Source: Dickeya chrysanthemi NCPPB 402 (GTDB taxonomy: Bacteria > Pseudomonadota > Gammaproteobacteria > Enterobacterales > Enterobacteriaceae). From it: a stretch of DNA of 6,054 bases. Numbering within the stretch: position 1 is the first letter of the stretch; the number at the start of each line of letters is the position of its first letter. The stretch is from positions 3,741,110 to 3,747,163 of the forward strand of contig NZ_CM001974.1 of the NCBI RefSeq assembly GCF_000406105.1, written 5' to 3'. The notes under the pieces were generated by a model that searched no databases, was not told the origin of the DNA, and was given only the letters and a program-made list of their open reading frames with translations. Made by a program: the position numbers and the translations under genes. Below, piece by piece: positions 1 through 6,054 of this stretch.

Positions 1-519
1 ATGCCAACTCCATGCTATATCAGCATCGAAGGGAAAACGCAGGGCAATATCACCGCCGGTGCCTTCACCTCCGACTCCGTCGGCAACATCTATGTGCAGG
101 GCCACGAAGACGAGATGCTGGTGCAGGAATTCAAACACATCGTCACCGTCCCGACCGACCCGCAGTCCGGCCAGCCTGCCGGTCAGCGCGTGCACAAGCC
201 GTTCAAGTTCACCGTCGCGCTGAACAAAGCCGTCCCGCTGCTGTATAACGCGCTGGCCTCCGGCGAAATGCTGCCGACCGTGACCCTGAAATGGTACCGC
301 ACCTCTGTCGAAGGCAAGCAGGAGCATTTCTTCACCACCACACTGACCGATGCCACCATCGTCGACATCAACAACCAGATGCCGCACTGCCAGGACCCGT
401 CCAAGCAGGATTACACCCAGCTGATCGAAGTGTCGCTGGCGTACCGCAAAATCGACTGGGAGCACACCGTGGCCGGGACTTCCGGCTCCGATGACTGGCG
501 CGCGCCGATCGAAGCGTAA
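1..519 (+). CDS. hcp: Hcp family type VI secretion tube protein
   Basis: Encodes 172 residues, the usual length for enteric Hcp proteins. Hcp forms hexameric rings that stack into the inner tube expelled by the contracting T6SS sheath; it is also secreted and can carry or stabilise effectors. The sequence shows the family's typical N terminus (MPTPCYISIEG, then a Gly-rich turn), the segment HEDEMLVQEFKH at about residues 36-47, the VHKPFKF strand near 64-70, and a KWYR strand near 97-100. The C terminus ends in DWRAPIEA with no fused toxin domain. The ATG is the very first base of the window, so its ribosome binding site and promoter cannot be judged; the start is accepted because the N terminus matches the family. 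An intrinsic terminator follows nine bases after the stop, which suggests that much hcp transcript ends before vgrG. The family call is firm; which of several genomic hcp copies this is cannot be told. Confidence 0.96.
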   Translation: MPTPCYISIEGKTQGNITAGAFTSDSVGNIYVQGHEDEMLVQEFKHIVTVPTDPQSGQPAGQRVHKPFKFTVALNKAVPLLYNALASGEMLPTVTLKWYRTSVEGKQEHFFTTTLTDATIVDINNQMPHCQDPSKQDYTQLIEVSLAYRKIDWEHTVAGTSGSDDWRAPIEA

Positions 520-527
520 TTGCCATC

Positions 528-560
528 AACCCGGACTCCGGTCCGGGTTTTTCTGTTTTT
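528..560 (+). terminator. Intrinsic terminator after hcp
   Basis: A perfect 7-bp GC-rich stem pairs CCCGGAC (530-536) with GTCCGGG (541-547). It closes on a TCCG loop, which with its flanking C-G pair fits the very stable UNCG tetraloop class. Two A-T pairs extend the base (528-529 with 548-549). A T-rich tract follows (548-560, eleven T of thirteen). This is the classic layout of a Rho-independent terminator. It lies 9 bases past the hcp stop and would limit read-through into vgrG, consistent with the much higher need for Hcp than for VgrG. Whether termination is complete or partial cannot be seen. Confidence 0.9.
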
Positions 561-602
561 GTCTGCGCTGAGCGATGGTGCCCCCCATCGCTGAGTGCAG
601 AC
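561..602 (+). repeat. Long imperfect inverted repeat (stem-loop) between hcp and vgrG
   Basis: Bases 561-578 pair with 585-602 around a six-base loop TGCCCC (579-584). Of 18 positions, 16 are Watson-Crick pairs, one is a G-T wobble (567/596) and one is a G-G mismatch (570/593). The inner eight pairs, AGCGATGG with CCATCGCT, are perfect. It starts directly after the T tract of the hcp terminator. It has no T tract of its own on the plus strand, so it is not a second canonical terminator in that direction. It could be a transcript-stabilising or processing hairpin, or a protein-binding palindrome; the function is unknown. Confidence 0.75.
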
Positions 603-630
603 GTACTCATCGTGATAAAGGCACTGACAC

Positions 631-653
631 ACCGCACAGACCGGGTGTGCGGT
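631..653 (+). repeat. Short perfect inverted repeat upstream of vgrG
   Basis: ACCGCACA (631-638) and TGTGCGGT (646-653) form a perfect 8-bp inverted repeat around a seven-base loop (639-645). It ends 17 bases before the vgrG Shine-Dalgarno. No T tract follows, so a terminator role is unlikely. It may be an RNA hairpin in the vgrG leader or an operator-like palindrome. The pairing is directly visible; a role is not. Confidence 0.6.
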
Positions 654-670
654 AGCTATGGAGCTGGGGA

Positions 671-677
671 AAGGAGG
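671..677 (+). promoter_or_regulatory. Shine-Dalgarno that sets the vgrG start at GTG 685
   Basis: AAGGAGG is a near-perfect anti-16S complement. It lies seven bases before GTG 685, which is ideal spacing. The in-frame ATG at 658 lies upstream of this site and has no purine-rich sequence at a suitable distance before it. The GTG start is therefore preferred. Confidence 0.85.
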
Positions 678-684
678 AAGCAGG

Positions 685-2538
685 GTGGCCAACAGTACAG
701 GATTGCAGTTTACCGTGAAAATCGGCGCATTGGCGGACACCACCTTCGCGGTGGTGGATTTTGAGCTGAGCGAGGCGCTGAACCAGCCGTTTGCGCTGTC
801 GCTGAGCCTTGCCAGCAGTCAGGCAGACATCGACTTTGGCGCGGTGCTGGACCAGCCATGCGAGCTGCTGGTGTGGTACGAAGGCGAACTGCAGCGCCGG
901 GTCAGCGGTATCGTCAGCCGCTTTGCCCAGGGCGACACCGGTTTTCGCCGTACCCGCTATCAGGCCGAGGTGCGCCCGGCGCTGTGGCGGCTGGGGCTGC
1001 GCACCAACGCCCGCATCTTCCAGACCCAGAAGCCAGACGCGATTATCGGTACCCTGCTGGAAGAAGCCGGGATCACCGATTACGCCTTCGCCCTGCGCCA
1101 CGACCACGCGGTGCGTGAATACTGCGTGCAGTACCGCGAAAGCGACCTGGCGTTCATCAACCGGCTGGCGGCAGAAGAAGGGCTGTTCTATTTCCACGAG
1201 TTTGAAGCCGGTAAGCACCGGGTGGTGTTCGCCGATGACGCCGGTGCACTGACCAAAGGCCCGGAACTGTTCTTCAATCTCGCCACGCAAGGCTTGTCGG
1301 AAGGGGCGTATGTGCGGCATTTCCGCTACGCCGAAGCGGTCAGTACCGCCGAAGTGGCGCTGAAGGACTACAGCTTCAAAACCCCGGCCTACGGGCTGCT
1401 GCATAACAAGATGAGCAGCGAGCTGGACCATCAGCGCGAATCCTACCAGCACTTCGACTACCCCGGCCGCTTCAAGCAGGACCCGAGCGGCAAGGCGTTT
1501 ACCGGCTACCGGCTGGATGCGCTGCGTGCCGGGGCGATGACCGGGGCGGGTGAATCCAACGCCGCCGAACTGATGCCGGGTGGCACCTTTACCCTGACCG
1601 AGCACCCGAACCCGGCGTTTAACCTGGCCTGGCAGGTGGTGGCGGTCACCCACAGCGGCCAGCAGCCGCAGGCGCTGGAAGAAGAAAGTGGCGGCGAGCC
1701 GACCACCATTAGCAACAGCTTCGAAGTGGTGAAAGCCACCACCACCTGGCGCGCGGCCATGCCGTACAAGCCGATGGTGGACGGCCCGCAGATTGCCACC
1801 GTGGTCGGCCCGGCGGGGGAAGAGATTTACTGCGACGAGTTTGGCCGGGTGAAGCTGCAGTTCCCGTGGGACCGCTACGGTGCCAGCGACGACCAGAGCT
1901 CCTGCTGGGTGCGGGTCAGTCAGGGCTGGGCCGGCGGGCAGTACGGCCTGATTGCCATTCCGCGTATCGGTCATGAGGTGGTGGTGAGCTTTCTGGAAGG
2001 CGACCCGGACCAGCCGATAGTGACCGGGCGCACCTTTCACGCCACCAACCCGTCGCCGTACCCGCTGCCGGCCAACAAAACCCGCACCTCGCTGCGCACC
2101 CGTACCCATAAAGGGGCCGGGTTCAACGAGCTGTGCTTCGAAGACCAGGCCGGGCAGGAGGAAGTGTTTATCCACGCCCAGAAGGACATGAACACCGTGG
2201 TGCTGAATAACCGCAGCACGTCGGTCAACGCCAGCCACACCGAGAACGTCGGCGGCGACCAGACGGTGGTGGTGCAACACAACCAGACGGTGTCGGTGAA
2301 GGAAAATCAGGTCACCGAAATCCAGGGCGAGCAGACCGTCGCCGTCACCAGGAATCGCAACACCACCGTTGACGACAACGAGTCGCTGCAGGTGAAAAAC
2401 AATATCGCCATCCAGTCCCAGAGCGGCGACATCCTGATTGCCACTGCGGGTGGCTTCATCGCCATCGACAAGGACGGCAACATTTCCATTACCGGTAAAG
2501 GGTTGGTGCTGAACGGCACCCGTATCGATTTGAACTGA
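685..2538 (+). CDS. vgrG: VgrG type VI secretion spike protein (Rhs-associated type)
   Basis: From GTG 685 the product has 617 residues; an ATG at 658 would add nine residues but lacks a ribosome binding site. VgrG trimers form the puncturing spike on the Hcp tube and carry PAAR effectors on the tip. The N-terminal half is the phage gp27/late-control-D-like module, with the hallmark stretch around residues 150-172 ([12 protein letters not shown], then GLFYFHE). A gp5-type OB fold covers about 369-456, with [15 protein letters not shown], a [13 protein letters not shown] segment and an [20 protein letters not shown] segment. From about residue 501 short Val/Asn-rich repeats ([17 protein letters not shown] style) form the triple-stranded beta-helix needle, ending in GTRIDLN. 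There is no C-terminal effector extension, so cargo must be delivered through the PAAR-Rhs protein encoded downstream. The chaperone gene follows after 13 bases, indicating one operon. The family call is firm. Confidence 0.96.
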   Translation: MANSTGLQFTVKIGALADTTFAVVDFELSEALNQPFALSLSLASSQADIDFGAVLDQPCELLVWYEGELQRRVSGIVSRFAQGDTGFRRTRYQAEVRPALWRLGLRTNARIFQTQKPDAIIGTLLEEAGITDYAFALRHDHAVREYCVQYRESDLAFINRLAAEEGLFYFHEFEAGKHRVVFADDAGALTKGPELFFNLATQGLSEGAYVRHFRYAEAVSTAEVALKDYSFKTPAYGLLHNKMSSELDHQRESYQHFDYPGRFKQDPSGKAFTGYRLDALRAGAMTGAGESNAAELMPGGTFTLTEHPNPAFNLAWQVVAVTHSGQQPQALEEESGGEPTTISNSFEVVKATTTWRAAMPYKPMVDGPQIATVVGPAGEEIYCDEFGRVKLQFPWDRYGASDDQSSCWVRVSQGWAGGQYGLIAIPRIGHEVVVSFLEGDPDQPIVTGRTFHATNPSPYPLPANKTRTSLRTRTHKGAGFNELCFEDQAGQEEVFIHAQKDMNTVVLNNRSTSVNASHTENVGGDQTVVVQHNQTVSVKENQVTEIQGEQTVAVTRNRNTTVDDNESLQVKNNIAIQSQSGDILIATAGGFIAIDKDGNISITGKGLVLNGTRIDLN

Positions 2539-2551
2539 GGGAGCAGCACCA

Positions 2552-2959
2552 ATGTACCAGATGAACGAAGGCACCCTGACTATTCCGACGGGCTGGCGCG
2601 ACGAGTCGCTGCACGTGTTTGTGCTGCCGGGCGACACCGCCAATCTGGTGGTCAACCGCACACCGATTGAATTCGGCCTGTCGCCGGACACGGTGTATGA
2701 ACAGACGCTGTCACAATTTTCCGCCCACCTGAAGGGCTATCAGGAGCGCGCCGCCTGGGAACTGACGCTGGACGGTCAACCCGCACGCGGGCTGGAGTAC
2801 AGCTGGCGCTCGCCGGAAGGCCCGATGCACCAGGTGGTGGTGATGCAGGTGCGCGGCGAGCTGTTGCTGACCTTTACCGTTACCGCCGCCGGTGAGCTGC
2901 AGGATGAACAGAAAGCCGCGCTGCTGGCGGTTATCGAGACGTTTAAAGCCGCGTCCTGA
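2552..2959 (+). CDS. DcrB/DUF1795-family Eag-type chaperone for the Rhs effector
   Basis: Encodes a 135-residue soluble protein with no signal peptide or membrane segment. Length, the opening MNEGTLTIPTGWRDESLHVF, the central ELTLDGQPARGLEYSW and the C-terminal helix (DEQKAALLAVIETFKAAS) fit the DUF1795/DcrB-like fold of Eag (EagR/EagT) proteins. In studied T6SS systems these cytoplasmic chaperones bind the hydrophobic N-terminal segments of PAAR effectors, keep them soluble and help load them on VgrG; they are not secreted toxins. The position directly before an Rhs protein with such segments supports the same job here. A GGAG at 2540-2543 sits eight bases before ATG 2552; a second in-frame ATG at 2561 is a less well placed alternative. 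The gene lies 13 bases after vgrG and 11 before rhs. The fold call is from remembered sequence style and context; specificity for the adjacent effector is inferred. Confidence 0.88.
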   Translation: MYQMNEGTLTIPTGWRDESLHVFVLPGDTANLVVNRTPIEFGLSPDTVYEQTLSQFSAHLKGYQERAAWELTLDGQPARGLEYSWRSPEGPMHQVVVMQVRGELLLTFTVTAAGELQDEQKAALLAVIETFKAAS

Positions 2960-2970
2960 AGGGAGTCACG

Positions 2971-5589
2971 ATGCTCAACGATATTCTGAGCCGGGTGGCC
3001 CGGGTGGGGGCCATGCATGCCGGAAACCGTCCCAACCCGCCCGCCGACCGGCCGCAGCCCTGTCAGGGTAAACCGCCGACCTCGCCGGGCAAGACCATCA
3101 AACACAAGAGTTTTCTGGGTGCACTGGCCGGTGCCGTGGCCGGCGCGCTGGTGGCGGCGGCCGTCGCGGCGGCGGCGGTGTTTCTGGTCGGCGTCACCGG
3201 CGGACTGGCGGTGGCGGCTGTCGGGGCACTGGCGGTGTTTGCTGCCGGTGACCTGATTTCCGCTGTCACCAACAAGGTCTCGGCGATGGTGGACAGTGCA
3301 TCACCGGCCTTCGGGCCGGTGGCGTCCGGCTCGGGTAACGTGTTTGTCGAAAAACAGCCCGTCGCCCGCGCCACGAAAGACACCGTTGCCTGCACCAAGC
3401 ACAACAGCCCGCAACTGATTGCCCAGGGCAGCGAGTCGGTGTTCGTGAACGACGCGCCAGCCGCCCGTATCGACGATAAAACCGTGTGTGGCGCCACTAT
3501 CAAGGAAGGCGCCTCGACGGTCTTTTTCGGCTCCGGGCAGGGCACCTATCTGGAGATTGCCGACGAGTTCAGTTGGTGGGAAAAGGCGCTGCTGATTGCG
3601 GTGGAGTTTCTGGTGCCGCCCAGCCGGGGCATGTTGAAGGGGCTGGGAAAGCTGTTTATCCGTGGTCCCAAGGCAGTACTACGCGGCTCCAGAGCAGGGG
3701 CAAAGTGGATTGCCGGTCGCCTCGCGGATAAATCATCTTGTGCCAGTAAGGCTTTCAAAGCCAGCAGTGGGCTGACGCGAGCCAAGGCCGCAGTAAAGGC
3801 GTTCCTGAAAGACCCGGTTTATATCGCCAGCGGCGAGGTGATTGAATCCCGTACCGATATCGCACTGGGTCAGACGTTGCCGCTGGTGTTCGAGCGCACC
3901 TACCGCTCCGCCTCCGGGCATGTCGGACTGCTGGGCCGCGGCTGGCACGACAGCTGGAGCGAAGTGGCGACGGTAACGCGCAACGGCCTCAACACCCACG
4001 TGGTCATCACGCTGGCACAGGGCTACGACATCGATTTTACCTTCCATCAGGACGTACAGGCGGTGTACTGTCCGCACTACCCCGAATTCACCCTGCACCG
4101 CCGGGGCGAGGGTTTCAGCCTGTGGCACCGCGACCAGCAGACCTGGCGCGACTTTAGCGTGGTACAGGGCGAGCGCCGGTTGCTGTCGGCCCTTCACGAT
4201 AGCCACGACAACCGCATCGAGCTGGTGCGCGACCCGAAAGGCTACCTGCGCCAGGTGCGCCACAGCGACGGCGTCACCCTGCTGCTGGTGTGGCAGGGCG
4301 AATTCCTGCACCAGATACAACGCATCGATGGCGGCCAGAAGACGTTGCTGGCCGGGTACCGCCAGGACGAACAGGGCCGACTGGTGGAAGCCAACGCCAC
4401 CCACGCCTATCACCTCTACTACGAGTACGACACCGCCCATCGGCTGACCCGCTGGCACGACAAAGACCAGACCTGGGCGCGCTACGCGTACGACGCACAG
4501 GGGCGCTGCGTCTACACCACCTGCGCCGACGGTTTCCTGACCGCCCGCTTCGATTACCTGCCCGACCGGGTGGTAATGACCGACGGCCTCGGCCAGCGCA
4601 GCGAATTCGGTTTTAACGACCTGCACCTGATGAGCTGGGAAAAATCCCCGCTCGGTCACGTCACCCGCTACGAGTACGACGAGGTCGGCAACCTGCTGCG
4701 GGAAATCTCGCCCGCCGGGCGGGTGGTCGAGTTCGGTTATCTCGACGATACCGGGCGGGTCAGCACCTTTACCGACGCCAGCGGCCATCAGTGGCAGTAC
4801 GACTATGACGAGGCGCAGCGGCTGTGCGGCGTCACCGACCCGCTGGGACGCGAGTGGCGCTGGGTGTACGACGCCGAGGGTAACCCGGAGCGGCTCACCG
4901 GGCCGGACGCCAGCGAGGTACGATTCACCTGGAACCGCTACGGCCTGCTGACCCAGGTCAGCGACGCCGCCGGTGAGGTGCAGGCCCGGTTACAGTACGA
5001 CCACCGTCAGCGGTTGCTGAGCGCCACTGACGCCGAGAGCCGTACCCGGCAGTTACGCTACGACGGGCAGGACCGGGTGGTGCAGTGGCAACGGGCGGAC
5101 GGTGCCCGTTTCCGGCTCGGCTACCGCCGGGCCAGCTGGACGCTGCCGGAGCAGTTGATACGCCCGGACGACAAGGAAGAGCAGCGCCAGTACGACCGCC
5201 ACAACAACCTGCTGAGCTACGTGGACGGCAACGGCGCGCTGTGGCGTCAGACCTTCGGCCCGTTCGACCTGCTGACCGCACGCACCGACGCCGAAGGCCG
5301 CACCTGGCACTACGCGTACGATAAAGAGAGCCAGCAACTGACAACGGTTATTGCCCCGGACGGCAGCCGCTGGCAGTGGTGGCTGGACGCCGACGGGCGG
5401 GTCATCCGCGAGCGCGACATGACCGGCACCGAGACCCACTACGATTACGACGAGGACGGCCTGTGCATCCGCGTGCGCAACGGCGAAAGCGACACCCGCC
5501 ACTTCCTCTACGACGCCCGCGGCCTGCTGTGCGTGAAACCGCACCGGACGACACCCTGCACTACCGGTACGATGCGGTGGGCCGCCTGA
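2971..5589 (+). CDS. rhs: PAAR-domain Rhs-family T6SS effector, frameshifted 5' part
   Basis: This frame encodes 872 residues, but only about the first 853 are authentic Rhs. An AAGGGAG (2959-2965) overlaps the chaperone stop and lies five bases before ATG 2971. Residues 1-47 are a Pro-rich N terminus with a prePAAR-like A10-R11. Residues 48-98 are two Ala/Gly/Val-rich hydrophobic helices, the expected Eag client segments. About 105-193 is a PAAR domain with PVAR (130-133), a literal PAAR (163-166), and C141, H144 and C173 as candidate zinc ligands. A hydrophobic patch (202-217) and a basic linker (223-280) follow. PVYIASGE (282-289) opens the DUF6531/Rhs region (FERTYRS, GRGWHDSWS), and YD repeats run from about 481. 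Rhs proteins form a hollow cage around a C-terminal toxin and are delivered on VgrG. After residue 853 the reading turns into an unrelated tail (KPHRTTPCTTGTMRWAA) and stops. The rest of the cage continues in another frame from 5544. Toxin type is not visible. Confidence 0.9.
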   Translation: MLNDILSRVARVGAMHAGNRPNPPADRPQPCQGKPPTSPGKTIKHKSFLGALAGAVAGALVAAAVAAAAVFLVGVTGGLAVAAVGALAVFAAGDLISAVTNKVSAMVDSASPAFGPVASGSGNVFVEKQPVARATKDTVACTKHNSPQLIAQGSESVFVNDAPAARIDDKTVCGATIKEGASTVFFGSGQGTYLEIADEFSWWEKALLIAVEFLVPPSRGMLKGLGKLFIRGPKAVLRGSRAGAKWIAGRLADKSSCASKAFKASSGLTRAKAAVKAFLKDPVYIASGEVIESRTDIALGQTLPLVFERTYRSASGHVGLLGRGWHDSWSEVATVTRNGLNTHVVITLAQGYDIDFTFHQDVQAVYCPHYPEFTLHRRGEGFSLWHRDQQTWRDFSVVQGERRLLSALHDSHDNRIELVRDPKGYLRQVRHSDGVTLLLVWQGEFLHQIQRIDGGQKTLLAGYRQDEQGRLVEANATHAYHLYYEYDTAHRLTRWHDKDQTWARYAYDAQGRCVYTTCADGFLTARFDYLPDRVVMTDGLGQRSEFGFNDLHLMSWEKSPLGHVTRYEYDEVGNLLREISPAGRVVEFGYLDDTGRVSTFTDASGHQWQYDYDEAQRLCGVTDPLGREWRWVYDAEGNPERLTGPDASEVRFTWNRYGLLTQVSDAAGEVQARLQYDHRQRLLSATDAESRTRQLRYDGQDRVVQWQRADGARFRLGYRRASWTLPEQLIRPDDKEEQRQYDRHNNLLSYVDGNGALWRQTFGPFDLLTARTDAEGRTWHYAYDKESQQLTTVIAPDGSRWQWWLDADGRVIRERDMTGTETHYDYDEDGLCIRVRNGESDTRHFLYDARGLLCVKPHRTTPCTTGTMRWAA

Positions 5590-6054
5590 CCGAGGTCTCG
5601 TCAGCCACCGCCCATGTGCAGCTGGACTACGACCTGCGCGACCGGGTGGTGCGTGAATGGCACAACGGCACGCTGCTTACCCGCCAGGTTGATGACGCGG
5701 CCCGCACCGTCACCCGCACCCTGACCTGGGACGGCGACGCCGATGACACCACCGGCACCCTCGCCCCGCTCACCAGTCTGTTTCATTACACCCGCACCGG
5801 CGAGCTGCGGCAGGTGCAGTTGCCGGACGGTGCCGACCTGACGCTGACCCAGGACGCGGCAGGCCGCGAGTCGCTCCGCACCGGCGGCGGTTTTGTCCAG
5901 CAGCGGGAATACGACGTGATGGGCTGGCTGACGCGGGAGCAGAGCGGCGCGCAGCACGACGGTCACCTGCAACCAGCGCAGACGCGGGAATACCGCTACG
6001 ACGGTGCCGGTAACCTGACCGGGGTGCGTCACAACCGCGACGCCGAAGGTTATC
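4411..6054 (+). repeat. Rhs/YD peptide-repeat cage region
   Basis: The encoded protein carries many degenerate YD repeats of roughly 20 residues, with the pattern Y-x-Y-D-x-x-G-R/N-L followed by a short strand and D/G-rich turn. Examples are YYEYDTAHRLTRW (near 4417), ARYAYDAQGR (near 4480), TRYEYDEVGNLL (near 4663), WQYDYDEAQRL (near 4792), HYDYDEDGL (near 5437) and FLYDARGLL (near 5503). After the frame change the pattern resumes with LHYRYDAVGRL (near 5556) and REYRYDGAGNL (near 5989). These repeats build the beta-sheet wall of the Rhs cage. The repeats are clear at protein level, while the DNA copies have diverged. The region continues past the window. Confidence 0.85.
5544..6054 (+). pseudogene. 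rhs: Out-of-frame continuation of rhs (remainder of the YD-repeat cage)
   Basis: From CCG 5544 a reading frame shifted by minus one relative to the upstream rhs frame is open to the end of the window (170 codons plus one base). It reads as typical Rhs core: PDDTLHYRYDAVGRLTEVSS, VQLDYDLRDRVVREWHNGTL, a TSLFHYTRTGELRQVQLPDG segment, EYDVMGWLTREQSG and REYRYDGAGNLTGVRHNRD. No separate start codon with a ribosome binding site precedes it, so it is the severed remainder of the gene at 2971 and not an independent gene. Restoring one base would rejoin the two parts; for example, a C after 5532 would give LLCRETAPDDTLHYRYD. The C-terminal toxin lies beyond the window, so this part should be needed for toxicity. 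Mutation and sequencing error cannot be told apart from this window. Confidence 0.82.

Noticed and set aside
613..618. Possible sigma-70 -10 box (TGATAA)
   Set aside because: No matching -35 element lies 16-18 bases upstream; that stretch is the right arm of the long stem-loop.
619..636. Possible sigma-54 promoter (GGCAC at 620-624 with GC at 634-635)
   Set aside because: The GG-to-GC spacing is 14 bases instead of 11 and the -12 element lacks TTGC, so it does not fit the consensus.
607..2691. A 694-codon open frame on the minus strand opposite vgrG
   Set aside because: It mirrors vgrG almost exactly, its translation is low-complexity Val/Gly/His/Arg-rich with no recognisable domain, and strongly biased GC-rich codons on the plus strand explain the lack of antisense stops.
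3121..3240. GC-rich GCG/GCC triplet-like run suspected as a microsatellite
   Set aside because: The run is imperfect and is explained by the Ala/Gly/Val-rich hydrophobic helices of the effector; the reading frame stays intact through it.
3733..4788. A 351-codon open frame on the minus strand inside rhs
   Set aside because: It is antisense to clear Rhs coding sequence, has the same Val/Gly/Ala-rich shadow composition, and lacks a ribosome binding site or domain.
5530..5541. Programmed minus-one frameshift site in rhs
   Set aside because: The zero-frame codons TGC GTG AAA CCG do not form a canonical slippery heptamer, and I see no clear known stimulatory element; a plain one-base loss is simpler, although it is not excluded.
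5601..6032. A 143-codon minus-strand open frame over the tail of the window
   Set aside because: The plus strand here reads as unmistakable YD-repeat Rhs in the shifted frame, so the minus-strand frame is a shadow.

Overview
The window is a GC-rich (about 60%) plus-strand stretch of a type VI secretion system (T6SS) accessory locus. It holds one Rhs-effector module in the order hcp, vgrG, eag-type chaperone (DcrB/DUF1795 fold), PAAR-Rhs effector. Gene order, codon use and protein style fit an enteric gammaproteobacterium, most likely a soft-rot Pectobacteriaceae such as Dickeya. That genus assignment is inference from memory of similar loci, not a search result.

Layout. hcp (1-519) begins at the first base, so its promoter and ribosome binding site lie outside the window. 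The 165-base hcp-vgrG gap (520-684) is the only notable non-coding region and is rich in hairpins. It holds a textbook intrinsic terminator with a UNCG-type tetraloop (528-560), then a long imperfect stem-loop (561-602), then a shorter perfect stem-loop (631-653), and finally a strong Shine-Dalgarno (671-677) that points to a GTG start for vgrG at 685. vgrG, the chaperone gene and rhs follow with gaps of 13 and 11 bases, so they look co-transcribed and possibly translationally coupled. The rhs gene runs off the right edge, so its toxin tip and the expected immunity gene are not visible.

How the genes work together (family knowledge): Hcp rings form the expelled tube and the VgrG trimer forms the spike. 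The Eag chaperone holds the hydrophobic N-terminal segments of the Rhs effector, whose PAAR domain caps VgrG. The Rhs YD-repeat cage encloses a C-terminal toxin.

The main anomaly is a net one-base loss in rhs at about 5524-5546. The annotated-style frame ends at 5589 after a short non-Rhs tail, while perfect Rhs/YD-repeat coding continues in another frame from about 5544 to the window end. Either the effector is broken here or the sequence has an indel error. Other points of interest are an exact PVxxxxGE N-terminal cleavage-type motif, a very basic linker with unusual codons before it, and a degenerate prePAAR-like N terminus. I see no CRISPR array, tRNA, rRNA or insertion sequence. The system type is known; any novelty would most likely be in the toxin tip beyond the window.
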